6,525 nt of DNA from an uncultured Planctomycetaceae bacterium (lineage in GTDB: Bacteria; Planctomycetota; Planctomycetia; Pirellulales; Thermoguttaceae). A model generated the notes under the pieces. It saw only the letters and a list, made by a program, of their open reading frames with translations. It was not told the origin of the DNA and did no database searches. Made by a program: the position numbers and the translations under genes. Numbering within the stretch: the stretch's first letter is position 1; each line of letters begins with the position of its first letter. This document shows positions 1 through 6,263 of this stretch, one piece after another. The stretch is taken from positions 1 through 6,525 of the forward strand of contig CAMZHY010000220.1 of the NCBI GenBank assembly GCA_947307005.1, written 5' to 3'.

Positions 1-1862
1 GCGCCGCTCGCCGCGAGCGCGCTAATTTTACGAATCGCCGCGACGGGAATCGCGTCTGAACTGGGATCGAAGACAAGAAGACGGTATTTCGCGCCGCCCG
101 GAAGCCAAAAGACGCCGTCCCGATAGACAAGACGTTCGACAAGGACCTCGGAATCAAGCAAATCGTAACGATACCCGTCGGGATGAGTCAACTTTGAATT
201 GGGATTCCATTTCTCGCCGTCGCCCCACGTTTCATAATTTTTATCGCTCGCGTAGACGCAGAAGTCGGCGACGTTCGTCCCTTGGCGCAACATCTGCTGA
301 CATCGCGCCATATAGCGTAGAAACGGATGGACGTAAGGCTGCCACGTTACGTTCGAGTTGACGTGCGACCCGGCGAAATATTCGAATCCCGGTTTGCCGA
401 GTTCCGCCGGCGACGCCGTGTAGGTATGCCAGATCATGAAGTTGGCGCCGGCGGCGAAATTCGCGTCGGCGTAGGGTTTGAGAAGCGCGGGATAGACGGA
501 CCAGTGCTTCGTCATGTGCGTAAAGGCTTCGAGCGCGACGTCGCGCCGCCCGTAAATATGCGCCGCCATCGCGGCGAAGGTCGCGTTCGACCTCATGGGC
601 GTCCCGATCCAGAACTCGCCCTGCGGAAAGTCGTTCTGACCCCAGAAAGAGAGCATGTCCGATTCGCGGAAAAGAGGCGACTGACGATTCCACGGCCCTC
701 CGTCCTCCGAATGCCAGCGAACGCCGCGCTCGTGACAGAGTTCGCCGATCGTCTCGTAACAGTTGACGCGGAACGCGTCGGAGATCGTCTTCATATAGTC
801 TTCGACGAATCGTTCCGGGACGACCGCTCCCTCTCCCGTCGGAGCAAGCCCGCGCAGAATCGGGAGATAATCGTAAATCGAATACCGTCGGCGCTCGGCG
901 AAGAATTCGTCAAACCCGTCGGTCCAGTTCGGATGGACGCCTTCCCATGAGACGTTGTAGAAATGCGAAAGCGTCTTCCCCGCGAGCGCGCCGACGTCGT
1001 CGAGGAGCGTCCCCGGCGTCTTGCCGAAATAATCCTTGACGGAACGCGCGTTCAGAATATCGACGCACCCCGGTTCGCCGATTCTCGCGGTTCCGAAGCG
1101 CAAAATCTTCCACGCGCCCGGGGGAGCGTCCCATTCGAGGCGCCCGTCGCGGACGAACTCGTCGAGGCGAACAAGATTGTCGTACCGCGGCGAATCGGCG
1201 CTAGGAAGAACGACGGGACTCCAAGTCTCGTTGAGCCGAACCTCTTCGCGCCCCGGCGAAACGGGGGGCGCGATCCGAACGGCGTAAAACGCGACGTCGC
1301 GGTAATACGGTTTGTCGTCGGGCGGCGGTAGCGCGGCGGAGTACTTCTTCGGGCCGTCGACGTTTCCTTCGGTCCAGACGAGTTCGTAAGGGCCGAGTTC
1401 TTTCATATCCCAAGGGCCGCGCAGTTGTCCGCCGCTGTCGGAAATATTGAAGCTGACTTGAAGTCCGAGACGGTCGGCTTCCGAAACGAGCCATGACGCC
1501 GTCTCGCGCCACTCTTTCGACATGAACTCGCGCTTGACGTCGAGAGGCACGGGCACGTGCGTTTTCGAGTCGTAGTCGTCCCAATATCGGCGCGAGTCGA
1601 AAACGAGCAGTCCGCCAAACCCGATCTCCGCCATATTTTCGAGATCGCGCGTAATCAGCTCTTTCGACACGTTCCCTTTGAGCTGCCAGTAGTAACACCA
1701 CGGTTTGACCGAATTCGGCGGGTCGACGAAGTTTTCGACCGTCAGCGCCGCGGGCGCCGTCGTATCGGCGACGTCGGAGGTCTGTCCGCGCGAGGAATTG
1801 ACGAACGTCGTCGCGACGAATCCAACCGTCGCCGCTAGAACTAGCTTTAATTTCCGGTTCAT
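1..1862 (-). CDS. GH106-family glycoside hydrolase (alpha-L-rhamnosidase type), secreted, 3' end missing
   Basis: The frame is open from the ATG at 1862 to the window edge, giving 620 residues with no stop. Residues 1-27 look like a signal peptide: basic MNRKLK, a hydrophobic core LVLAATVGFVATTF, and a likely cut near SRG/QTS, so the enzyme is exported. Mature-domain signatures of GH106 (Glyco_hydro_106) follow: DPPNSVKPWCYYW (47-59) with ITRDLENMAEIGFGGLLVFD (70-89), GPWDMKELGPYELVWTE (149-165), WHSEDGGPWNRQSPLF (383-398) and IYGRRDVALEAFT (436-448). Known members cleave alpha-L-rhamnose from plant polysaccharides such as pectin using catalytic glutamates. E386 and E445 lie in conserved motifs, but I cannot assign the catalytic pair without an alignment. 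Family members often run 800-1,100 residues, so a C-terminal part lies outside the window. The RBS is weak (GAGAG, about 5 nt from ATG). Substrate is inferred from family only. Confidence -1.
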   Translation of the reverse strand, partial: MNRKLKLVLAATVGFVATTFVNSSRGQTSDVADTTAPAALTVENFVDPPNSVKPWCYYWQLKGNVSKELITRDLENMAEIGFGGLLVFDSRRYWDDYDSKTHVPVPLDVKREFMSKEWRETASWLVSEADRLGLQVSFNISDSGGQLRGPWDMKELGPYELVWTEGNVDGPKKYSAALPPPDDKPYYRDVAFYAVRIAPPVSPGREEVRLNETWSPVVLPSADSPRYDNLVRLDEFVRDGRLEWDAPPGAWKILRFGTARIGEPGCVDILNARSVKDYFGKTPGTLLDDVGALAGKTLSHFYNVSWEGVHPNWTDGFDEFFAERRRYSIYDYLPILRGLAPTGEGAVVPERFVEDYMKTISDAFRVNCYETIGELCHERGVRWHSEDGGPWNRQSPLFRESDMLSFWGQNDFPQGEFWIGTPMRSNATFAAMAAHIYGRRDVALEAFTHMTKHWSVYPALLKPYADANFAAGANFMIWHTYTASPAELGKPGFEYFAGSHVNSNVTWQPYVHPFLRYMARCQQMLRQGTNVADFCVYASDKNYETWGDGEKWNPNSKLTHPDGYRYDLLDSEVLVERLVYRDGVFWLPGGAKYRLLVFDPSSDAIPVAAIRKISALAASG

Positions 1863-1916
1863 AAGTCTCTCGAAAGCAAATGGTGGTCGACGACGCGGCT
1901 CGCGTCGATTTCCAAA

Positions 1917-1944
1917 ATTGTAAACGTTGGAGACGGCGTTTCAA
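1917..1944 (-). promoter_or_regulatory. Sigma70-like promoter of the GH106 gene
   Basis: On the minus strand, TTGAAA (1944-1939) and TACAAT (1922-1917) are separated by 16 bases. Each hexamer matches the consensus at five of six positions. The start point would fall near 1910, giving a leader of roughly 48 nt before the ATG at 1862. The spacer and the sequence downstream carry no clear operator. The promoter makes the glycosidase a separate unit from the genes upstream, which end at the terminator at 2121-2169. Confidence -1.
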
Positions 1945-2120
1945 CCTTCGCCTCTAAAGATTGGAAGGTTCGCGTTTTTCGGAAACTAACTCTAGAATAA
2001 CGCGTCGAAAGGCTTGCGCGCGAATTCGCCGAGGGGGAGATTCAGATCGGCTTTATCCGAGCGGGACGTCAAAACGCTCCAAGGGGGAGAAACGATTCTG
2101 ATTGTCGAACGGTCTTTCGC

Positions 2121-2169
2121 ACAAAGAAAAACGTCTCGCCGCTTCGTTTTTCCTCGAAGGGGCGAGACG
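2121..2169 (-). terminator. Intrinsic terminator, minus strand
   Basis: The arms CGTCTCGCC (2132-2140) and GGCGAGACG (2161-2169) pair perfectly over 9 bp. A G/G mismatch follows, then a further 5 bp (CTTCG 2142-2146 with CGAAG 2155-2159) and an 8-nt loop. On the minus strand the hairpin is followed directly by TTTTTCTTTGT (2131-2121), a typical rho-independent tail. It ends the transcript carrying the membrane protein (2913-3503) and the gene remnant (2171-2846). The last stop codon of the remnant, TAG at 2173-2171, sits right against the stem. Confidence -1.
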
Positions 2170-2170
2170 G

Positions 2171-2846
2171 CTAGGAAGTTGCAAAGAATCGCTCGCTTGG
2201 AACTAATTCTCCTCACGACATATCCGTCGAGCGCCGCTTGGAGATCCTCCATCTCTTGAGGATTCGGTTCGGAACCCTTCCTGCTCGTTGAAGAAACTCC
2301 GACGACATTGACGATAAGCGTTTCATCCTTTTTGCTGAACCACTTTCGAAGCGCTCGCAAAAAAACCGTTTTCCTAATCTTCTCGCGAAATTGTCCGCAA
2401 AAATCGTCGATAAAACACCGGGGCTTCTCGCCATGAGTAAAGAAATCTTCTTTGAGCAAATCCCGCGCCAATATTTCCAGCGTAAGTATTAGGATCTCGC
2501 ACCAATTTCAACTTTTCAGAATAGGGAAAAACCAATCTCCTATTCCAACTCTTTAAGACGTCGTCCAGAATCATGAAAATTTCCTGAAAGGGAAAGACAT
2601 GACCGTCAGAGTTCAAATTAGAGCGGAAACCTTTCTGGGTAAAGTCCTCGGAATACGTCGAGCCTTAAAATAGCAGTTTATATAGCGCCGATGAAGCGGT
2701 TCGACGCGCTCGCTAGGATTCACAGCCGATCCGTCGTCAGGAAAACCGTCGCGAATTGCAAAATGATCGATAGTAAAACGTCAAAGGTTTTTCCACTCGC
2801 ATGCCATGCGGATTTTCATGTCTACCATGCGAATTTGTATATCCAT
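2171..2846 (-). pseudogene. Probable decayed gene of unknown family (frameshifts plus an in-frame stop)
   Basis: A good RBS (GGAGAA, 2856-2851) lies 4 nt before an ATG at 2846, 66 nt after the stop of the upstream membrane gene. The frame reads 21 codons (MDIQIRMVDMKIRMACEWKNL) and meets TGA at 2783-2781. The same frame then stays open to 2613 with protein-like sequence (DDGSAVNPSERVEPLHRRYI). A second frame carries NSDGHVFPFQEIFMILDDVL and SWNRRLVFPYSEKLKLVRDP (about 2613-2490). A third carries GEKPRCFIDDFCGQFREKI, KKDETLIVNVVGVSSTSRK and EDLQAALDGYVV (about 2490-2215). A last short frame ends GELVPSERFFATS at a TAG (2173-2171) touching the terminator. Joined, they suggest an ancestral protein of roughly 220 residues. 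I do not recognise the family. Sequencing indels, or two small genuine genes with TTG starts, are alternatives. Confidence -1.
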
Positions 2847-2912
2847 GATCTTCTCCAAATTTTTTGCCGACTTTCAAACCGGCTTCGTGGCGTGGGAATA
2901 AAACGAAACAAA

Positions 2913-3503
2913 CTAAAACGAGAGAATCAATTCGCTTCGTTCGGGTCGACCGTTTTTCCTTGCCCCGCCGTCGTCGTCTGGCGTCGCGTCGGATTCGATC
3001 GGGAGGTCGGGAGGAGCGGTCAAAAGTTCCGGGGAGGTTTCGGATTCCAGCGCGGGGGTCGGGGCGATCCTTTGTTCTAGAAACGAGGTCAGATTGTTAT
3101 AGGCGCCGCCGATTCCTCGCGTCAGGACGGGAAAAAGGACGACGATCGCGAAGAGCGCGGCCAAGAACGGGGAAAGAGGGCGCGGCTCGCCAAAAATCGA
3201 AACGCGCCGGGATTCCGACGACGGATCGTCGGACGATTCAAGACGTTCTTTGCGCGACGGACGCCAGCAAAGCCAGTAGACGCCGGCGATCGTCGCGGAG
3301 GCGACAAAATGGACAAGAAAGAGAACGCCGACGACGCCAAACGCCTTCCACAAATACGGAAAGACGTCTTCGACCATGAACGAACCGTCCGACCCCGTTT
3401 CCGCCAACTTCGCCGTCTCCAGAAAGAGCGCCAGATTGAATACGCTCAAAATCGCCAAGAAAACGAGCGACGACCCGATAAAAAACTGGACAAGACGTCT
3501 CAT
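2913..3503 (-). CDS. Three-helix membrane protein of unknown function
   Basis: This 196-residue protein has three hydrophobic segments: about 7-28 (FFIGSSLVFLAILSVFNLAL), 53-79 (KAFGVVGVLFLVHFVASATI and onward) and 111-128 (SPFLAALFAIVVLFPVL). The loop between helices 2 and 3 is basic (CWRPSRKERLES), while the first loop and the C-terminal tail are acidic. By the positive-inside rule this puts the N-terminus inside and the tail (about 130-196, rich in Pro, Glu and Asp) outside. No enzyme motif or known family is visible. The ATG at 3503 was chosen because the hydrophobic helix starts just after MRR; the RBS is poor (GGGG 5 nt upstream). It is probably co-transcribed with the gene remnant 66 nt downstream and ends at the terminator at 2121-2169. 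That it is a real gene is supported by coherent membrane topology; its function is open. Confidence -1.
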   Translation of the reverse strand: MRRLVQFFIGSSLVFLAILSVFNLALFLETAKLAETGSDGSFMVEDVFPYLWKAFGVVGVLFLVHFVASATIAGVYWLCWRPSRKERLESSDDPSSESRRVSIFGEPRPLSPFLAALFAIVVLFPVLTRGIGGAYNNLTSFLEQRIAPTPALESETSPELLTAPPDLPIESDATPDDDGGARKNGRPERSELILSF

Positions 3504-3562
3504 AACAACCCCGAACCTCGAAAAGACTTCCGACGCCGCGCGCCCGCGACGTCAATCCTCTT

Positions 3563-3568
3563 ATTATA
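3563..3568 (-). promoter_or_regulatory. Candidate -10 box for the membrane protein gene
   Basis: A perfect TATAAT reads on the minus strand, about 60 bases before the ATG at 3503, so a leader of roughly 50 nt would result. No good -35 hexamer lies at 16-18 bases, so this rests on the -10 and its position alone. Confidence -1.
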
Positions 3569-3720
3569 TAGTCGCCCGACCGTCGCGACGTTAAAAAAAC
3601 AACATCCCGAGAGGAAAAATATCGACCGGAGTCAGAGGGGTTCCCGCGCATGACGCAAGGTCGTAAAAATCCCAACGTCGTTTTTTGCGCTAATCTGCGT
3701 TCTTTTTCGCCATGATTTGA

Positions 3721-3748
3721 TTCAATAACTCGATTTTTAGAGTAAAAT
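3721..3748 (+). promoter_or_regulatory. Candidate promoter of the acidic protein gene
   Basis: TAAAAT (3743-3748) is a five-of-six match to the -10 consensus. TTCAAT (3721-3726) lies 16 bases upstream as a poor -35. The overlapping TTGATT (3717-3722) is a better hexamer, but its 20-base spacer is too long for a typical sigma70 promoter. Transcription would start near 3755, leaving a 75-nt leader. Confidence -1.
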
Positions 3749-3814
3749 ATCTCGGCCCGTCCTACGAACGCGTCGCGCAGACGCTTCTCTCAGACGGCGC
3801 CGAGGATTGCAAAG

Positions 3815-3820
3815 AAGGAG
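3815..3820 (+). promoter_or_regulatory. Ribosome binding site of the acidic protein gene
   Basis: AAGGAG sits 9 bases before the ATG at 3830. It is one of the two best Shine-Dalgarno sites in the window and fixes the start of an otherwise unrecognisable gene. Confidence -1.
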
Positions 3821-3829
3821 AAAAATCCC

Positions 3830-4231
3830 ATGAAATCCCAAAACGCCAACAATTACGACGACGAAAATTACGATTTCGACGAGTTCTCGGACGATCCCAA
3901 CGAGACGAGCGCCGACGATTTGAACTACACCGTCGTTGAAGGCGACGGAGCGACGTACGACCCCGATCTCGACGTCGCGCAACTCGACCTCTACAATCTG
4001 GACGACTACGGCGAAGAACTCTCTCCCGAAGAAGACGATTTCGACGACGACTTCGACGAGGATTTCATTAATCTGGACGACGACGACGCGTACGACGAAA
4101 TGTTCCCCGAAGAACGCGTTCTCGACGGCGACGACGCCAACTGCGCCGACGTTCCAGAGGACGAAGAAATCGACGAATTCGACGACCTCAACGCGGACGA
4201 AAACGTCTACGGCGGCGAAGAGGAACTGTAA
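3830..4231 (+). CDS. Extremely acidic low-complexity protein of unknown function
   Basis: This 133-residue protein contains 36 Asp and 20 Glu (42 percent) against one Lys (K2) and one Arg (R96). It has no signal peptide or membrane segment, so it is probably cytoplasmic. Aromatic residues recur at near-regular spacing inside the acid runs: F71, F75, F79, Y88 and F92 in the stretch EEDDFDDDFDEDFINLDDDD (67-86) and just beyond. Earlier repeats have the form YDPDLDVAQLDLYNLDDY (43-60). There is a single cysteine, C105. Asp codons alternate between GAC and GAT within the runs, which argues for selected protein rather than simple repeat expansion. A strong RBS, a promoter candidate and a dedicated terminator support expression. 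I recognise no family. Roles compatible with the composition are binding of basic proteins, nucleic-acid mimicry or metal binding, all speculative. Confidence -1.
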   Translation: MKSQNANNYDDENYDFDEFSDDPNETSADDLNYTVVEGDGATYDPDLDVAQLDLYNLDDYGEELSPEEDDFDDDFDEDFINLDDDDAYDEMFPEERVLDGDDANCADVPEDEEIDEFDDLNADENVYGGEEEL

Positions 4232-4258
4232 CGTTCCGGCGTTCAAACGACTCAAATC

Positions 4259-4297
4259 AAAAAGCCGCGTTCTGCGGGAAAAAGAACGCGGCTTTTT
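4259..4297. terminator. Bidirectional intrinsic terminator between convergent genes
   Basis: AAAAAGCCGCGTTCT (4259-4273) and AGAACGCGGCTTTTT (4283-4297) are perfectly complementary over 15 bp around a 9-nt loop. The plus strand ends the stem in TTTTTGATTAT and the minus strand in TTTTTTGATTTG, so it can stop transcripts from either side. It lies 28 nt after the acidic protein gene and 45 nt beyond the stop of the convergent coiled-coil gene. Confidence -1.
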
Positions 4298-4310
4298 GAT
4301 TATCTACTGA

Positions 4311-4333
4311 CGTCCGCGAAGAACCCGCGGACG
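4311..4333. repeat. Second inverted repeat next to the shared terminator
   Basis: CGTCCGCG (4311-4318) and CGCGGACG (4326-4333) form an 8-bp perfect stem with a 7-nt loop. GAACC (4321-4325) and GGTTC (4333-4337) could form an alternative overlapping 5-bp stem. Neither strand has a T run after it, so it is not a classic terminator. It would lie in the 3' tail of the minus-strand transcript, 8 nt past the stop at 4342, and may protect that RNA end or assist termination. Confidence -1.
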
Positions 4334-4341
4334 GTTCGCAA

Positions 4342-5649
4342 TCAAATTTCTGAAGGAACGCCCTCGCTGTTGGAGACCGTCTTGGACTCCGCTTCGACCT
4401 TTTCAAGCGCGAGGAACTGAGCGGCGGCGATCTTGGCCGCGGTCTCGGCGTTCTTCACGATAAGGTCGTCAATCGCCTGTCGGCAGTCGGCGACGCCTTG
4501 CTCGGCGGCGTCAAGCGTCTTCTTGACAAGATCGCGATAGCCTTCCATCCGCGTCAACGCTTCTTTCGTCTTCGCGATGTTTTCTTGCCACGAATCGACC
4601 TTTTTGCGCGCGACGGCGGCGGCGTAGACGTCGTCCCAATTCTCGAACGCGAGAACGTCCTCGTCCTTAACTTCTTCGCCCATCGCGACGTACTGGTCGG
4701 CGATGATATTCGTGAACGTCTCGAGCGCCATCGTGTTGCGCGCGTTAATCACGGTCTGCTCGTCGCGATCAAACCAACCGCGTTCAAGCGCGCCTTGGAA
4801 ATCGACGGGGAACCGCGAATCGGCGGCGATCTGACCGTTGGACCCCAACGCTTCGACGTCGGCGAAGGTCAGCCCTCGCGTGACGAAACTCGCCGTCGCG
4901 GCGGGAAGCGCCTTGGCTCGTTCGGGATTTTCGCTCTCAAAATAAGCGAGGTCGGCGGGCGAATCGATCGGAAGGCGATCGGCGTAAACGACCCAGCTGC
5001 GACCGCTGCGCGCGGAATCTTTAAGCGCGGTCAACTCTTCGACGGAGGAAGAACCGATCGATTCAAGATTGACCTGAGCGTCGTTCGCGCCCGTAACCTT
5101 GAACGCGCCGAGGAACGCGTAAGGATTCGCGGAAGCGACGGCTTCGGCTTCGGCGTCGGTCGCGTCGGCGCTTGCGACGTCGGAAGAATCGGACGCGTCC
5201 GCGCCTTCGGAAGAAGAGTCGGAAGCGGCTTTCTGAACGACGGCGGCGCCGGAATCAAAGACAAACGCCACCACGCCGGCGCGGAACGCCGTCGTCTTGT
5301 CCTGCGGATCGACCGCGAACGCGATCGTCGACGAACCCTTTTCCTCGTCGACTCGCGCTTCGACCGGCTGGCAGTTCGAAAACGCCTCGCCGTTCTGCAA
5401 CCCGCGAAGGTACGTCAGCCGCCCTTCAAGGCCAAGTTCGCGCCAGTTCGCGGCGACCTTTTCCGGTCCGCCGTAAATGTCGTAGCGCAGCTGCTGGATA
5501 TCGTCGCGCACTTTGGCCAGCTCGGCTTCAAGTTTAGCGACGTTCCCTTCCTGCTCCTTCGTGAGGTTGTACTTGTTGGCCGCGAAAACGCCGAAAACGA
5601 CGCACATAATCGCAATCAACGCCATTAAAACTTTGTTCCAAACGTTCAT
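4342..5649 (-). CDS. Membrane-anchored coiled-coil envelope protein, unknown function
   Basis: This 435-residue protein begins with one hydrophobic helix (about 7-24, VLMALIAIMCVVFGVFAA) that probably anchors it in the inner membrane with the bulk outside. A short coiled coil follows (33-56, NVAKLEAELAKVRDDIQQL), then a folded-looking region (about 60-140). An Asp/Ser/Ala-rich linker (141-175, with SDSSSEGADASDSSDVASAD) comes next, then a second globular part (176-340) and a long C-terminal coiled coil (about 347-425, with KTKEALTRMEGYRDLVKKTL). No catalytic motif is visible. The layout resembles uncharacterised planctomycete proteins that begin with MNxWxKVL and one transmembrane helix, recalled and not checked. 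The ATG at 5649 directly precedes the anchor; upstream AGGCGGG is only a partial RBS. A CATAAT -10 candidate lies at 5727-5722. The gene is monocistronic within the window and ends at the shared terminator. Confidence -1.
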   Translation of the reverse strand: MNVWNKVLMALIAIMCVVFGVFAANKYNLTKEQEGNVAKLEAELAKVRDDIQQLRYDIYGGPEKVAANWRELGLEGRLTYLRGLQNGEAFSNCQPVEARVDEEKGSSTIAFAVDPQDKTTAFRAGVVAFVFDSGAAVVQKAASDSSSEGADASDSSDVASADATDAEAEAVASANPYAFLGAFKVTGANDAQVNLESIGSSSVEELTALKDSARSGRSWVVYADRLPIDSPADLAYFESENPERAKALPAATASFVTRGLTFADVEALGSNGQIAADSRFPVDFQGALERGWFDRDEQTVINARNTMALETFTNIIADQYVAMGEEVKDEDVLAFENWDDVYAAAVARKKVDSWQENIAKTKEALTRMEGYRDLVKKTLDAAEQGVADCRQAIDDLIVKNAETAAKIAAAQFLALEKVEAESKTVSNSEGVPSEI

Positions 5650-6263
5650 TTTCCCGCCTTTGACCCGCCTTCCCGGGGGTTGCGACTGCTTCTTGCGACG
5701 ATCGGACGCAAGCGTCTCTTTATTATGCGTATCGTCCCAAAGACCGACGACATTGAGCTATTTTCTCTAAATAACCTCTTTTAACTAGTCGACGCGTAGG
5801 TCCGCCGGGGACGCATAAAATTCTACGTCTCCGATGTTATCCCCAAATCTGGCAATTGTCAAGCTTTTTCCCGTTTTTACCGTAGATTTTCAAATTATCC
5901 TTCCCTTTCAACTCGCGTTATCGTTACAACCGCGTTTATTCCGCAAGCGCCGCTATTTCGCTCCTTTAAAACGCGAAAGCCTCGAAACAATCGACACGAG
6001 TCAGACGACTCCTTTTTTCGACGTCTTTGTTAAAATCAGAACAGCCGTTATTTTGATTAAACTTATTACTTTCCATTCGACGATAAAAACGCTAAGCGGT
6101 TTTGGAGTCTCGTCTACGGCTGCGTCCGTTTTCGGCGATTCGACCGCGTGGAGAAGCGACCAATCCTGGCGGGGAACGATCGTTTACAACTCCGCAATGA
6201 GGTTTTAGCGCGTCCAAAAAGCGACCAAGGAGGGTCGCGAGGGACGAGAAAAGAGATGGAACA
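5650..6263. other. 614-bp AT-richer divergent intergenic region
   Basis: This is the longest stretch without a convincing gene, visibly richer in A and T than the flanking coding DNA, especially 5750-6110. It should hold the promoters of both flanking units. On the minus strand there is CATAAT (5727-5722) without a good -35. On the plus strand, TTGTTA (6027-6032) and TATTTT (6049-6054) with a 16-base spacer form a weak candidate. The inverted repeat GACGC-AA-GCGTC (5705-5716) lies just downstream of the minus-strand -10. GGGGACG (5807-5813) and CGTCTCC (5826-5832) can pair with one G-T. No RNA gene was recognised. Confidence -1.
6221..6238 (+). promoter_or_regulatory. Leader hairpin with an SD-like loop
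   Basis: GCGACC (6221-6226) and GGTCGC (6233-6238) form a 6-bp perfect stem whose loop is AAGGAG (6227-6232), a full Shine-Dalgarno core. It lies 25 nt before the mini-lipoprotein ATG at 6264, too far to serve that start directly. A three-codon ORF, ATG GAA CAA TGA (6256-6267), lies between and overlaps the lipoprotein start as ATGA. This may be a translational control element or coincidence. Confidence -1.

Larger units (their letters stand above)
3504..3829. other. Divergent intergenic region between membrane protein and acidic protein genes
   Basis: This 326-bp stretch separates two divergently read genes and holds no convincing coding sequence. It contains a TATAAT on the minus strand, a plus-strand promoter candidate near 3721-3748, and the RBS of the acidic protein gene. 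Short inverted arms GTCGC (3571-3575) and GCGAC flank the area just upstream of the minus-strand -10, but they are too short to call an operator. Confidence -1.

Noticed and set aside
1201..1944. A 247-codon minus-strand frame and several plus-strand frames across 241-1838
   Set aside because: They are Arg-rich shadows overlapping the GH106 coding frame, which alone gives a signal peptide and recognisable family motifs. That frame has no stop because it leaves the window.
2032..2089. Direct repeat AGGGGGAGA, two copies about 50 bp apart (2032 and 2081)
   Set aside because: Two short purine-rich copies without further matching flanks are likely chance.
1992..2471. The 159-codon minus-strand frame as an intact gene
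   Set aside because: It starts only at a TTG without RBS and runs through a strong intrinsic terminator. Protein-like sequence continues upstream in another frame, so it was folded into the pseudogene call.
2864..3379. Plus-strand frame of 171 codons and a companion at 2691-3080
   Set aside because: They are antisense to the membrane protein and the gene remnant, are dominated by Arg/Lys/Ser, and have no RBS.
3737..4255. A 172-codon valine-rich minus-strand frame
   Set aside because: It is the antisense image of the Asp-rich gene (GAC/GAT reads as Val on the other strand). It would also overlap the divergent promoter region.
4498..5628. A 376-codon plus-strand open frame antisense to the coiled-coil protein
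   Set aside because: It has Arg/Gly/Val-rich shadow composition and no coherent domain. The opposite frame has an anchor helix, coiled coils and a matching terminator.
5834..6208. A 124-codon plus-strand frame in the intergenic region
   Set aside because: It has no RBS, and its third positions are far more AT-rich than in the real genes here. It shows no motif and starts in low-GC DNA typical of a spacer. It is not excluded as an orphan gene.
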